Below, piece after piece: positions 6,484 through 15,786 of a DNA stretch of 64,000 nucleotides. A program made the position numbers and the translations under genes. The notes beneath the pieces were generated by a model, which saw only the letters and a program-made list of their open reading frames with translations, made no database searches and was not told where the DNA came from. The number at the start of each line of letters is the position of its first letter. Positions within the stretch are counted from its first letter, which is position 1. Source of the stretch: Lentisphaeria bacterium UBA1791 (lineage in GTDB: Bacteria > Verrucomicrobiota > Lentisphaeria > Victivallales > Victivallaceae); NCBI GenBank assembly GCA_002314455.1, contig DCFZ01000005.1, positions 1 to 64,000 on the forward strand, given 5' to 3'.

Positions 6484-8109
6484 ATGGAAACGTTTTCCCA
6501 GTGGTTGTTGAACATCGCATCGATTTTGTTTGTCGTCTTTGCGTTGGGCTTTTGCATCTTTATTCATGAATTCGGCCACTTCCTCGCGGCAAAGTGGCGA
6601 AAATTGCACGTTGACGCCTTTTCGATCGGCTTCCGGCCTTTCTGGAAAAAACGCTACCGCGGCGTCGAATACCGCCTCGGCTATCTGCCCTTTGGCGGCT
6701 ATTGCGAGATTCCGCAGATCGATGCAACGGGCGATGAAATCAAAGCGGCGGACGGCACGGTGTTGCCGCGCGCCAAGGCGATCGACCGCATCATCACGGC
6801 GGCGGCGGGTCCGCTTTTCAATCTTTTGTCAGGACTTTTGATCGCGATCATCGTCTGGGCGATCGGGATCCCGCAAGTGACGCCCAAAATGCGGGAAATG
6901 ACCGTGCACGCCATCGACGAAACGGGGCCGGAATATGCCGCCGGGTTGCGGGTCGGCGACAAGATCGTCGAAGTGAACGGCAAAAGTTTTCACTTCACGT
7001 GGAAAGAATTTATGGAGGAAAACATCTACTCAGTCGAGCAGATGAAACTGACCGTCGAGCGCGATGGCAAACGCCAGACGATCACCTACCGTCCGCGCCC
7101 CAGCTCGAAACTGGAAAACATCGCCGCCCCGAGCTTTTCCGTGGTGGTGCCGATGGAACTGGTGCCCGAGCGCGGCGGCATCGCCGACCGGGCGGGGATT
7201 CGTGCCGGCGACGTTGTGATCGCCGTCAACGGCAAGGCGATCGACGATCTGGCGGAGTTCCAACTGGCGCTCAACCGTTCGCACGGCAACCAGGTTACAT
7301 TGCTCGTGCGGCGCGGCGACAAGGAAATGAATTTCAACCTCACGCCCCAAAAACTTTCCGACGAGGGCAGGGCAATGCTGCAAGTCTCGATGCAGATGCA
7401 GAACAATCAGGTCAAGGCGTATTCCATCGACCCGCAGGGACCGGCGGCGCGCGCCGGGATCCCAGCCGGCGCAACGCTGATCAAAATCGGCGGCAAAACG
7501 ATTGCTTCGTTTGACGACGTCCACGCCGCGCTCGACGGCAATCGCGGCACTCCGATCGAAGTGATCTGGAGTTTGAATGGCGGCGAGGAAACGAGCGTCA
7601 TCGTCACCCCCGAATACCTTTATTCTTACGGCATCGGGGCAAACGTGATGTCGATCGATCACCCGACGCCGTGGTCGCAATTGGTCTCGACTTGCGAGAT
7701 GAGCTGGAAAAGTCTGCGCGGCATCTGCGTCGGCATCGGGCATAAATTCGGCTGGACGCAAAAACAAAGCTCCATTCAGGTCAAACACATGTCGGGGCCT
7801 CTCGGCATCGGTATGGTGCTCTTTGACTCGGTGCGCAGCGGATTGATCGGCTATGCGCTCTATTTCGTCGTCATCATCAGCTTCGCGCTCGCCATTTTCA
7901 ATTTGCTGCCGCTGCCGGTGCTTGACGGCGGACACATCCTTTTCGGCGCGATCGAATTGATCTTCCGCCGGCCGTTGCCGACGCGCCTCATCCGTTACAT
8001 CTCTTACGTTTTTATGGTCTTGCTGCTCGGCTTGATGCTCTTTGTCACCTTTTCCGACGGCAAGCGCTTTTACCATAAATACATCCCATCGTCGGAGGCA
8101 GAAAAATGA
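6484..8109 (+). CDS. rseP: RseP-type site-2 membrane metalloprotease
   Basis: This 541-residue inner-membrane M50 protease cleaves transmembrane segments of regulatory proteins such as anti-sigma factors. The zinc motif HEFGH is at residues 28-32 in the first membrane helix and the second ligand motif LDGGH at 480-484 in a C-terminal helix. Between them I read three PDZ-like repeats (about 140-200, 225-300, 305-370; GDKIVEVNGK, GDVVIAVNGK, GATLIKIGGK). Family members usually have two PDZ domains and about 450 residues, so this one is longer. Its stop overlaps the ispG start by 4 bp. Order rseP-ispG matches operons of other bacteria. Confidence 0.93.
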   Translation: METFSQWLLNIASILFVVFALGFCIFIHEFGHFLAAKWRKLHVDAFSIGFRPFWKKRYRGVEYRLGYLPFGGYCEIPQIDATGDEIKAADGTVLPRAKAIDRIITAAAGPLFNLLSGLLIAIIVWAIGIPQVTPKMREMTVHAIDETGPEYAAGLRVGDKIVEVNGKSFHFTWKEFMEENIYSVEQMKLTVERDGKRQTITYRPRPSSKLENIAAPSFSVVVPMELVPERGGIADRAGIRAGDVVIAVNGKAIDDLAEFQLALNRSHGNQVTLLVRRGDKEMNFNLTPQKLSDEGRAMLQVSMQMQNNQVKAYSIDPQGPAARAGIPAGATLIKIGGKTIASFDDVHAALDGNRGTPIEVIWSLNGGEETSVIVTPEYLYSYGIGANVMSIDHPTPWSQLVSTCEMSWKSLRGICVGIGHKFGWTQKQSSIQVKHMSGPLGIGMVLFDSVRSGLIGYALYFVVIISFALAIFNLLPLPVLDGGHILFGAIELIFRRPLPTRLIRYISYVFMVLLLGLMLFVTFSDGKRFYHKYIPSSEAEK

Positions 8110-9194
8110 AACGGCGCATCACCCGGCAAATTCATCTGGGCAAAGTCGGCATCGGTTCCGATTACCCGATCTCGATCCAGTCGATGACGACAGTGCCCGT
8201 CGCCGATACGGAAAAACTTGCCGCCCAGGTTGACCGTCTGGTTTCGCGCGGTTGCGACATCGTGCGCATTGCGCTGGATTTGGTGGAGGACGAAGCGCGT
8301 TTTGCCGCCGTCTGCCGTGCGGCGAAGTGTCCGATTGTCGCCGATATTCAGTTCTGCGCCGAAGCGGCGTGCGCCGCGATCCGCGCGGGGGCGTGCGGCG
8401 TGCGCGTCAACCCCGGACTTTTTCACGACGACGATGAATTGAAAAAATTGGCGCATCTTGCCATTGACAAAAATGTCGCCATCCGCGTCGGCGCAAATTC
8501 GGGAAGCATCGGCAAAGCCGCGATCGACAAAAAAATGGCAACCGGCTTGCCGTTTGCCGACGCGCTCGGTTCGGCGCTGGTCGACGGCGCGCTCAAGCAA
8601 TGCGAAAAGCTTGAATCTTTCGGCTTGAAAAACATCAAGGTCGCCCTCAAGGCGAGCGACGTCGCCGTCACCTTGGCGGCGTGCCGCGAATTCGCCGCCA
8701 AAACCGATTATCCGTTGCACCTGGGCGTCACCGAAGCGGGAACTCCGGCGATGGGCGTCATCAAGTCGGCGGTCGGCATCGGAACCTTGCTCAACGAGGG
8801 GATTGGCGATACGATCCGCGTCAGTTTGACCGCGCCGCCGGAAGAGGAAGTTTCCGCCGCGATCCGCATCCTTGAAAGTTGCGGCATCCGCGAAAGCGCG
8901 CCTTCTCTTGTCAGCTGTCCCACTTGCGGCCGCACCGAGATCGACCTTTTTACTCTCGCGCAAAAAGTCGAGGCGCTGATCGACGAATTGAAAGCTTCCG
9001 GCAAATGCATTTCCGCCAAAAAAATCGCGGTGATGGGGTGCCCGGTCAACGGTCCCGGCGAAGCGCGCGAAGCCGACTTCGGCATCGCCGGCAGTCGCAA
9101 CGGGCAGGTGATTTTTTTCGCGCAGGGCAAAACGATCGGCGTGTACAGCGAAAACGACGCGCTTGCGAAATTGCGCGAAGCGATGGAAAAATGA
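8106..9194 (+). CDS. ispG: 4-hydroxy-3-methylbut-2-enyl diphosphate synthase
   Basis: This 362-residue [4Fe-4S] enzyme of the MEP pathway reduces MEcPP to HMBPP. The N-terminal TIM barrel opens with a SIQSMTTVPVADTE signature, and the barrel contains VADIQFC, GVRVNPG, VGANSGS and LGVTEAG. The C-terminal cluster domain has CPTCGR (Cys271, Cys274) and GCPVNGPGEA for the third cysteine. It overlaps rseP by ATGA. Other MEP and polyprenyl genes in this window are ispH, dxs and uppS at 61-64 kb, so the pathway is complete enough to be the sole isoprenoid route. Confidence 0.97.
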   Translation: MKRRITRQIHLGKVGIGSDYPISIQSMTTVPVADTEKLAAQVDRLVSRGCDIVRIALDLVEDEARFAAVCRAAKCPIVADIQFCAEAACAAIRAGACGVRVNPGLFHDDDELKKLAHLAIDKNVAIRVGANSGSIGKAAIDKKMATGLPFADALGSALVDGALKQCEKLESFGLKNIKVALKASDVAVTLAACREFAAKTDYPLHLGVTEAGTPAMGVIKSAVGIGTLLNEGIGDTIRVSLTAPPEEEVSAAIRILESCGIRESAPSLVSCPTCGRTEIDLFTLAQKVEALIDELKASGKCISAKKIAVMGCPVNGPGEAREADFGIAGSRNGQVIFFAQGKTIGVYSENDALAKLREAMEK

Positions 9195-9239
9195 GAGAAA
9201 AAGCCTGAAAACAAACAATTACAGGGTATTCAAAGAGAG

Positions 9240-10205
9240 ATGAACACGATGCATGCGATGATCCTCGATGAAAAACGGGATTTCAAGTGGGCGCAGGTTC
9301 CCGACCCGGTACGAAAAAGCGACGAAGTTTTGATCCAGGTCGCGGCGGCGGCGGTCAACCGCGCCGATCTGATGCAAAAAGACGGCAATTACGCTTCGCC
9401 CGCCGGTTGGCCCGCGTGGTGCGGATTGGAGGTTTCCGGCACCGTGCTCGAAGCGCCCGAAGACGCCGACGTGAAACCGGGCGACAAAGTCTGCGCGCTT
9501 CTGGGCGGCGGCGGCTACTCGGAAAAAGTCGTCGCGCCCGCCGGAATGGTCTTGCCGATCCCCCGAAATTTCTCGCTCGTCGATGCGGCGACGCTTCCTG
9601 AAGTCTGGTCGACCGTCTATTTGAATTTAATGCTCGAAGCCGGCGGCATCAAGCCGGGCGAAGTCTTTTTTGTGCAAGCCGGTGCAAGCGGCGTCGGAAT
9701 CGCGGCGATCCAGTTTGCTAAAACGCTTGGCGCCAAGGTGATTACGACGGTTGGAAGTGCGGCAAAAGCCGAGGTCGTCAAAAAGTTCGGCGCCGACATC
9801 GCCGTCAATTATCACGAAATGGATCTCGTGCAGGTTTTAAAGGAAAATCCCCCGAGCGTCGCGCTCGACTGCGTCGGCGGCAAAAATATGGGCGAATGCC
9901 TCAAGTCGATGGCGTTCGGCGGTCGATGGATCATGATCGCAACGCTCGCGGGCGGTGCGACCGGGATCGACCTCGAAACGATTTGGTGTAAGCGTATCCG
10001 CTTGATCGGCAGTACGTTGCGCAGTCGCACGCCGGAGGAGAAAACCGGCATCCTCCAATCGCTCAAGCGCGATTTGTGGCCTCTCTTTTCCGCCGGAAAA
10101 CTGGTTTCGCACATCCACGCAAGTTTCCCGATCGCCGAAGTTGAAGCGGCGCACGCCGTGTTGCGGCGCAACGAAAACGTCGGCAAGGTGGTTTTAACCT
10201 TTTGA
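9240..10205 (+). CDS. Zinc-independent quinone oxidoreductase (MDR family)
   Basis: A 321-residue medium-chain dehydrogenase/reductase of the NADPH:quinone oxidoreductase/PIG3 type. The GroES-like N-terminal half contains VNRADLMQKDGNY and GLEVSGTV; the Rossmann half contains the AGASGVGIAAIQFAK nucleotide loop (around residues 145-159). Catalytic and structural zinc cysteine clusters are absent, as in this subfamily. It probably reduces quinones or enones with NADPH. The start could be ATG 9240 or the ATG at 9249 three codons in; only weak AG-rich sequence precedes both. It sits 45 nt after ispG and overlaps nothing. Confidence 0.85.
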   Translation: MNTMHAMILDEKRDFKWAQVPDPVRKSDEVLIQVAAAAVNRADLMQKDGNYASPAGWPAWCGLEVSGTVLEAPEDADVKPGDKVCALLGGGGYSEKVVAPAGMVLPIPRNFSLVDAATLPEVWSTVYLNLMLEAGGIKPGEVFFVQAGASGVGIAAIQFAKTLGAKVITTVGSAAKAEVVKKFGADIAVNYHEMDLVQVLKENPPSVALDCVGGKNMGECLKSMAFGGRWIMIATLAGGATGIDLETIWCKRIRLIGSTLRSRTPEEKTGILQSLKRDLWPLFSAGKLVSHIHASFPIAEVEAAHAVLRRNENVGKVVLTF

Positions 10206-10213
10206 GGCAGAAA

Positions 10214-10993
10214 ATGAAAAAACTTTTTCCGTTGAACAACGCGCACACGCTGATCTGTCACCTCTTTTCGCCGCGGAGCGTTGAAGAAGCGATCACGGAA
10301 GCTTCGCTCGCCGCCCAAGACGGCGCCGATGCGATCGCCGTGGAGTTGAAGTTGATGCCCGTCGAATTGCGGACAAAAGAAAATTTTGCCCGGATCATCG
10401 ATTCGGTTGATCTGCCCTTTATGTTTCTCGTCTATCGCAACGACGATTTCCATTGCGACGACGAAACACGCATGGCGCAGCTGATGCTCGCCGCCGAGGC
10501 GGGGTCGGGAATGATCGACGTTGTCGGCGACCTTTTCGGCGCCGCGCCCGATGAACGCGCCACCGATCCCGCGGCGATTGCCCGGCAAAAGGAATTCATT
10601 TCCAAAATTCACGCGCTCGGCAGTCAAGTCATCCTTTCCTCGCATCCGCAACATGTGATGACGACGGAGCAAGTCGCCGCGCAGTTGCAGGATTTCGCCG
10701 AGCGCGGCGCCGACGTCGTGAAATTGGTCGCCCGCGCCGACAGCGATCAGGAATTGCTTGCCAGTCTTGAAACGTCGGTGGCGCTTTTCCGCGAACTCAA
10801 AACGCCGTTTGTCTACTTGTGCAGCGGCAAATACGGCAGAATGCAGAGAATGCTCTCTCTGCCGCTCGGCGGCGCGATCACCTTTGGTGTACACGATTAT
10901 CACGCTTTCGCCCCCTACGATCAGCCGAAGATCGCTGATTTTGTCGCGGTTCGCGATGGGGTTAACATACATTTGAACGACATTCATCGTTAA
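10214..10993 (+). CDS. Type I 3-dehydroquinate dehydratase-like protein
   Basis: A 259-residue (beta/alpha)8 protein resembling AroD type I: AIAVELKLM near the substrate site, VILSSHPQHV carrying the catalytic-type His, ADVVKLVARADS carrying the Schiff-base lysine, and a closing GR(M)…LPLGGAITFG segment. Type I AroD enzymes dehydrate 3-dehydroquinate in the shikimate pathway or in quinate breakdown. The start is ATG 10214 (GAGG upstream), 8 nt past the oxidoreductase stop. No other shikimate gene is adjacent, so a catabolic or divergent aldolase-like role is possible. Confidence 0.72.
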   Translation: MKKLFPLNNAHTLICHLFSPRSVEEAITEASLAAQDGADAIAVELKLMPVELRTKENFARIIDSVDLPFMFLVYRNDDFHCDDETRMAQLMLAAEAGSGMIDVVGDLFGAAPDERATDPAAIARQKEFISKIHALGSQVILSSHPQHVMTTEQVAAQLQDFAERGADVVKLVARADSDQELLASLETSVALFRELKTPFVYLCSGKYGRMQRMLSLPLGGAITFGVHDYHAFAPYDQPKIADFVAVRDGVNIHLNDIHR

Positions 10994-11005
10994 GGAGCAG
11001 TAAAA

Positions 11006-11752
11006 ATGGGTGAATTTTCCGAAAAAACCGCATTTATCACCGGTGGTGCGTCGGGTATGGCGCTCCTCGCCGGTCAGGAATTTGCCAAAAAAGGCGCCAA
11101 CGTCGTTCTGATCGACGTCAACCGCGAGGGATTGGAAGCCGCCGCCAAGGGCATTGAAGCTGACGGCGGCAAATGTCTGCCGCTTGTCGTCGATATCCGC
11201 CATTACGACGAAGTCGAAGCCGCCGCCAAGAAAGCAATCGAAAAATTCGGCGCGATCGACATTCTGGTCAACGTCGCGGGCGGTATGTCCGGGCGCTGCT
11301 GTCACAATCAGACCAGCTTTGAAAAGCTCCCCGTCGAAGTGATTGACTGGGGCATCGACGTCAATCTGCGCGGCGCGATCTACTGTTGCCGCGCGATCAT
11401 CGGCGGCATGATGGAGCGGAAATATGGCGTCATCATCAACTTCGGCTCGGTGACGGGCGAAGAGGGCGGCGGCGGTTCCGCGGTCGATTACGGCGCGGAA
11501 AAGGCGGGGATGAACGGGCTTACCAAGTCGCTCGCTATCCTCGGCGCGCCGCACAACGTGCGTTGCTGTTGCGTGATTCCGGGGCCCGTGCTGACTCGCC
11601 CTGATATGGCGGGGATGAAAACGCTCCTCGGCCGTGCCGCCGAACCGATCGAGCTGGTCGATTTCGTGCTCTACCTCGCGTCGGACAAGGCGTCCTTCAT
11701 CACGGGCAGTTCCCATCTCGTCGACGGCGGGCGGATGTTGATTAGGGGGTAG
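11006..11752 (+). CDS. SDR family oxidoreductase
   Basis: This 248-residue classical short-chain dehydrogenase has a Rossmann glycine loop TGGASGM (residues 12-18), with Ala where the third glycine is usual (TGxxxGxG). It has a VNVAGG motif, and catalytic Ser, Tyr162 and Lys166 in the FGS…YGAEK segment. Asp in VVLIDVN at the end of beta-2 suggests NAD(H). It follows the dehydratase-like gene by 12 nt with an AAGGAG site, so the pair may act on related polyol, keto-acid or cyclitol substrates; the substrate is unknown. The C-terminus closes with ITGSSHLVDGG as in the family. Confidence 0.9.
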   Translation: MGEFSEKTAFITGGASGMALLAGQEFAKKGANVVLIDVNREGLEAAAKGIEADGGKCLPLVVDIRHYDEVEAAAKKAIEKFGAIDILVNVAGGMSGRCCHNQTSFEKLPVEVIDWGIDVNLRGAIYCCRAIIGGMMERKYGVIINFGSVTGEEGGGGSAVDYGAEKAGMNGLTKSLAILGAPHNVRCCCVIPGPVLTRPDMAGMKTLLGRAAEPIELVDFVLYLASDKASFITGSSHLVDGGRMLIRG

Positions 11753-11755
11753 CAG

Positions 11756-12619
11756 ATGGAGTTTTGTCAACTTCAAAGTTCGGAGCAGACCAAACTGTAT
11801 CCTTTGCTCGGCAAGTGTTTCGCCTGCTGGGCGAAATACGGCGCCGGCGATCCGTTCCCCTTTGAAATGACGTCGTTCGTCGCCGTGGAAAACGGTCGTT
11901 TTGCCGCCCATTGCGGCATTGTCAAAATGACGATTTCCGACGGCGGGGGAGGGCGCATCGCGCTCGGCGGCTTGGCAAATGTCTGCACCGATTCCGATTT
12001 TCGCCATCAGGGACTTGCCGAAAAACTCTGCCGTATGGCGATCGACTGGGCGAAACGCGAAAAGCTTGCAGGAATTCCTTTATTTACTTCTTTTGAAAAG
12101 GTTTACCAAAAAAACGGCTGGCGCAACTACCCGATTTTTATGCCCAAGCGCGCCAAGTGGCGCGACGCCGGAAATCCCAAAATGTTGACAAAAGGCGATG
12201 CGTTGCCGCCCGAAGCAAGGCAAACGATCATGGCGCTCTATCAGCGAGGCTTTGATTTCCCGGGCAAAGTCGAGCGGGCAGGGGAGACGAGTTTTTCGCT
12301 CTTTTCGTGGCGTCACCACTTTGCACGCTTTGAATTTGCCGCCGATGCTTCCCGTTATGCGGCGGGCGGCGGCAATGTCGTATGCGAGATTATGGGGGAA
12401 GTCCAAGATTCCGAAACGTTTTTGCTGTCGCTCCCGCGCGAAAACGGCGAAACCATTTTGATTTTGCCTGAAAACTCCCCTTTTTGGGCAAAGATCAGCG
12501 AGCTTGCCGACTTGAAAAGATCCGATATCTTTTTCCACGGCCCCATGGTGCTCGACCTCGATGAGCGGCAGTTTTTTCAACGGCATAATTTTTATTTCCC
12601 GTTAACGGATCGTTTTTAA
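11756..12619 (+). CDS. GNAT family N-acetyltransferase
   Basis: A 287-residue protein whose N-terminal half is a GNAT acetyl-CoA transferase: LGGLANVCTDSDFRHQGLAEKL (about residues 63-84) holds the strand-helix with the RHQGLA pyrophosphate loop. The C-terminal half has no recognised motif; the two-part shape resembles the larger Eis-like or mycothiol-type acetyltransferases. It starts 3 nt after the SDR stop and is followed 17 nt later by the deacetylase gene. The acceptor substrate cannot be told from the sequence. Confidence 0.78.
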   Translation: MEFCQLQSSEQTKLYPLLGKCFACWAKYGAGDPFPFEMTSFVAVENGRFAAHCGIVKMTISDGGGGRIALGGLANVCTDSDFRHQGLAEKLCRMAIDWAKREKLAGIPLFTSFEKVYQKNGWRNYPIFMPKRAKWRDAGNPKMLTKGDALPPEARQTIMALYQRGFDFPGKVERAGETSFSLFSWRHHFARFEFAADASRYAAGGGNVVCEIMGEVQDSETFLLSLPRENGETILILPENSPFWAKISELADLKRSDIFFHGPMVLDLDERQFFQRHNFYFPLTDRF

Positions 12620-12636
12620 AGAAAAAGGAAAGGCAA

Positions 12637-13395
12637 ATGAAAAAGTTATTTTTTGCAATGTTGGCAATGATCGGCGCAATTCCACTCTTCGGCGCGGAAA
12701 AAATCGACTTGAGCAAAGTGGAGCACGGCATTCTTGTTCTGACCTTTGACGACCGCAATTTTGCCGGTTGGGAAATGGCGATGCCGCTCTTTGCCAAATA
12801 CAACGCGCACGCCTCCTTCTTTGTGACGGGCGAAATCGACAAGGAAAGCGCCGCCAAGATGAAAAAACTGCAGGAAGCGGGGCACACCGTCGGACTTCAC
12901 ACCAAAAGTCACTGCGATCCCGTTACCGGATTGAAAAAATATCCCGATTTGGAGACCTATTTCAAAAAGGAGATCGCGCCGCAGTTGAAACAATGCAAGA
13001 AATACGGCGTCAACATCTGCACGCTCGCCTATCCGGAAAACCGCCATTCGCCGGAATCGGATGCTTTTCTCGGCGCGACCTTTGAGCGTTTCCGCGCGGG
13101 CACCAAGGACAAACCGAACGACGCCGGAATCGCCTTGTCGGAAGTTCCGCAACTTGCCGTTATCGGCGGACGCGGACTCGGCTCTTATTACAAGACAGAT
13201 CCCGCCGTCGTTGAAAAGAGCATCCGCGACGCGGCGGCAAAAAATCAGATGATCGCCTATTACTCGCACGACATCCAAAAAGGGCAGGCGAACGCCATCA
13301 GCATCAACGTCGAATTGCTGGAAATGATGCTGAAAACAGCCCGGGAATGCGGGATGATCGTCGTCGGTTTTGAGGAATTGCCGCGCACACGGTAA
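12637..13395 (+). CDS. Secreted polysaccharide deacetylase-family protein
   Basis: A 252-residue NodB-fold protein with a clear N-terminal signal peptide (MKK, hydrophobic core to about residue 19, cleavage near FGA-EK). The metal triad of the family is visible: TFDD with Asp38/Asp39 and HTKSH with His88 and His92. Such enzymes remove N- or O-acetyl groups from peptidoglycan, chitin oligomers or xylan in the periplasm or outside. It has an AAGGAAAGG ribosome binding site. It is the last gene of the long operon and converges with the esterase, with only 6 bp between stops. Confidence 0.88.
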   Translation: MKKLFFAMLAMIGAIPLFGAEKIDLSKVEHGILVLTFDDRNFAGWEMAMPLFAKYNAHASFFVTGEIDKESAAKMKKLQEAGHTVGLHTKSHCDPVTGLKKYPDLETYFKKEIAPQLKQCKKYGVNICTLAYPENRHSPESDAFLGATFERFRAGTKDKPNDAGIALSEVPQLAVIGGRGLGSYYKTDPAVVEKSIRDAAAKNQMIAYYSHDIQKGQANAISINVELLEMMLKTARECGMIVVGFEELPRTR

Positions 13396-13401
13396 CGTTT
13401 T

Positions 13402-14172
13402 TTACGCTTGCGGGATCGGCAGAAAATCGAGAACTTTTTCGATTTCCTTGTCCCAGAAATCCCACGTATGTTTTCCGGCGCGCGGCCGCCAGTCGACGGC
13501 AAAGCCGAGGTCGGTCAACATCGCGTGGTAGTCGCAGTTGATCTGATAAAAGGAATCTTCCGTACCGCACGCCTGATAAATGAGCGGAAGCGCTTTCCCG
13601 CTTTGCGCACACTTTTTCGCCTGAAAGGGAAGATCGTCCTCGGTGCCTGCGATTTTTTCACAGGAACCGATGGAAAAATCGTATTCCGCCCCCGCCGGTT
13701 TAAACCAGTCAAATCCGAACGCGCCGGAAAGCACGCCGGCCGCGGCGAAGCGTTCGGGGTGATTGAGCGCAAGTTTCAGCGCGCCGAATCCCCCCATCGA
13801 CAATCCGGCAACAAAGGTGTGTTCCCGGTCGTCGGCAAGCCGGAAAAAGTGATGCATCTTTTGCGGCAATTCTTCGGAAATGAAATCCCAGTAACGCATA
13901 AACGGCGCGACATTGCGGTAGAAACTGCGCCCGCCGTTTGGCATCACAACCGCGATGCCGTGTTTTGCGGCGTAACGTTCGATCGAGGTGCGCCGCATCC
14001 AGATGGTGTGATCGTCGCTTAAGCCGTGCAACAGATAAAGCACGCTCGGCGGCGTCGCTTGCGACTTGCCGTCCATCCCGATCAACCGGTTGGCGCTTTC
14101 CGGCAAAATAACATAAACCTGCGTGGCGAATCCGAGTGAATCGGCGAAAAAATTGCATTCGATGAAAGCCAT
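13402..14172 (-). CDS. Alpha/beta-hydrolase esterase (CE1/tributyrin esterase-like)
   Basis: A 256-residue esterase of the EstA/S-formylglutathione hydrolase/CE1 group: oxyanion HG motif LLHGLSDDH (around 48-56), nucleophile elbow GLSMGGFG with Ser125, and a late KHTWDFW that supplies the His. No signal peptide, so cytoplasmic action on acyl or acetyl esters of imported sugars is likely. The ATG at 14172 has AAGGAG at ideal spacing; a longer frame begins in the divergent promoter region. It is divergent from the MATE exporter. Confidence 0.88.
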   Translation of the reverse strand: MAFIECNFFADSLGFATQVYVILPESANRLIGMDGKSQATPPSVLYLLHGLSDDHTIWMRRTSIERYAAKHGIAVVMPNGGRSFYRNVAPFMRYWDFISEELPQKMHHFFRLADDREHTFVAGLSMGGFGALKLALNHPERFAAAGVLSGAFGFDWFKPAGAEYDFSIGSCEKIAGTEDDLPFQAKKCAQSGKALPLIYQACGTEDSFYQINCDYHAMLTDLGFAVDWRPRAGKHTWDFWDKEIEKVLDFLPIPQA

Positions 14173-14191
14173 AATCATCTCCTTTGGTTTT

Positions 14192-14220
14192 AATATAGTG
14201 CCGCTCATTGATTTGAGCAA
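14192..14220 (-). promoter_or_regulatory. Promoter of esterase gene
   Basis: Minus strand: TTGCTC (14220-14215), 17-bp spacer, TATATT (14197-14192). Confidence 0.6.
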
Positions 14221-14229
14221 GGCGGGAAT

Positions 14230-14258
14230 TTGTAAAAAAACATTTACTGCGGTATATT
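14230..14258 (+). promoter_or_regulatory. Promoter of MATE exporter
   Basis: TTGTAA (14230-14235), 17-bp spacer, TATATT (14253-14258). The predicted transcript starts about 20 nt before the ATG at 14284, and no Shine-Dalgarno is visible, so the leader is very short. Confidence 0.6.
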
Positions 14259-14283
14259 ATATGCAAAAATTGAATGGTATAAT

Positions 14284-15687
14284 ATGGCTGGCAATAGAAA
14301 AAAACTGCAAATTTCACGCGGCGGATTTCTGGAAGTGCTCAAGGTCGCACTTCCTCTGGTATTGTCGCAGTCGTGCCACGCCGCCAATATGTTTGTCGAC
14401 CGGCTGATGCTCGCGCGCTTTTCGCAGGAGGCGGTCGCCGCCTCGTTCACCGCGGGACTGACCAATTTCACGATCGCCTGCTTTTTTATCGGCACGATCA
14501 ACTACACGGGGACTTTTGTCGCCCAGTACGAGGGGTCGCGCCACCGCGAACACATCGGGCAGAGCGTCTGGCAGGGGATCTACCTCTCGCTGATCGGCGG
14601 CGCGTTGCTCTTTTCCGGATATTTCTGGGCAAAGCCGCTCTTTGGACTTTTTCCCCACGCCAGTCAAGTGATCGCTGAGGAGATCACCTACTTCAAGACC
14701 CTTTCGCTCGGCGGCGTTATGCTGATGTTAAGTTGCGTGATGCCCTGTTTCTGGACGGGGCGCGGCAAGACGCATTTCGTGCTGGCGGTTTCCTGCATCA
14801 TCACCTTGTGCAACATCCCGTTGAACTACATCCTGATCTACGGCAAATTCGGACTTCCGGCGGGCGGCGTCGCCGGTGCCGCGCTGGGTACGATTCTTGC
14901 CGAAAGCATCGGCGCGGTCATCTATTTCATCGCCTTTTTGCACCCGGTGTCGCGCCGCTGTTTTGCAACCTGGAACTGCCGTTTGAACTGGCATTTGATG
15001 AGCCGGATGCTCCGCTTCGGCGTGCCCAACGGCGTCAATATGGCGATCGACCTGGTTTCTTTCAACACCTTTGCCTTGCTGCTCGGCTGTTACGGCGTCG
15101 CAGTTCAGGAAGCGACGAGCATTACGTTCGGGATCAACAATATCGCATTTTGCCCCGTCATCGGGATCGCGATGACCAGCTCCATCCTCGTCGGGCAGGC
15201 CGTCGGCGCGGAAAAGATCGCGCTGGCGAAAAAATCCGTCCGCAGCTGTCTGATTCTGGTGACGCTTTACAACGGCTTGATGATCGTACTTTTTTCCTGC
15301 TTTCAGCATTTGGTTTTGGCGCCATTTATCCGCCCGGGCGATGCGGCACAGCTCGAATCGATCGCCATTGCCGGGGTGATGCTCTATTTCATCAGTTGCT
15401 ATCTTTTCTTCGACGGCATCAATCTCGTTTTAAGCAACGCCTTGCGCGGCGCGGGCGATACGCGTTTTACGATGTACGCGATGTCGCTCGCCGGTATTTT
15501 CTGCTTTGCGACGCCCTGCATCGTCTTTTACCATCTCGGCTTTCCGTGGTGGGCGCTCTGGCTTGCCATGATCTTTGACATTATACTGCTCGGCGTGGTC
15601 TTTACGATCCGCTACTTGCGGGGAGCGTGGACCAAGATGCGCGTCATCGAGGAAAGCGCATTGCCGGATGAAGACGAACAACTTTAA
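14284..15687 (+). CDS. MATE family efflux transporter
   Basis: A 467-residue polytopic membrane protein with about twelve hydrophobic segments and MATE/NorM features: ALPLVLSQSCHAANMFVDRL at the first helix, an internal pseudo-repeat beginning near residue 240 (FGVPNGVNMAIDLVSFN), and GAGDTRFTMYAM in the second half. Such proteins export drugs or metabolites using Na+ or H+ gradients. Its C-terminal tail is acidic. No ribosome binding site precedes ATG 14284. Substrate unknown. Confidence 0.9.
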   Translation: MAGNRKKLQISRGGFLEVLKVALPLVLSQSCHAANMFVDRLMLARFSQEAVAASFTAGLTNFTIACFFIGTINYTGTFVAQYEGSRHREHIGQSVWQGIYLSLIGGALLFSGYFWAKPLFGLFPHASQVIAEEITYFKTLSLGGVMLMLSCVMPCFWTGRGKTHFVLAVSCIITLCNIPLNYILIYGKFGLPAGGVAGAALGTILAESIGAVIYFIAFLHPVSRRCFATWNCRLNWHLMSRMLRFGVPNGVNMAIDLVSFNTFALLLGCYGVAVQEATSITFGINNIAFCPVIGIAMTSSILVGQAVGAEKIALAKKSVRSCLILVTLYNGLMIVLFSCFQHLVLAPFIRPGDAAQLESIAIAGVMLYFISCYLFFDGINLVLSNALRGAGDTRFTMYAMSLAGIFCFATPCIVFYHLGFPWWALWLAMIFDIILLGVVFTIRYLRGAWTKMRVIEESALPDEDEQL

Positions 15688-15786
15688 AAAGGCTTGTCGT
15701 TATGGAATCGGGAAACATTCGAGCGCGCGAACCGCAGCTGAAAGCCTTGTTGATCTCCATCTTTGTGCGCCGCGAAAAATAAGCGT

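Noticed and set aside
1500..12007. Very long antisense frames (for example 721 codons at 1500-3665 plus, 731 codons at 9812-12007 minus)
   Set aside because: They are shadows of well-identified genes; GC-rich codon use removes stops on the opposite strand. No domain motif is visible in them.
15689..15748. AAGGCTT/AAGCCTT inverted repeat between the MATE and GH106 genes as a terminator
   Set aside because: The 46-base loop and missing T-tract make it an unlikely terminator.
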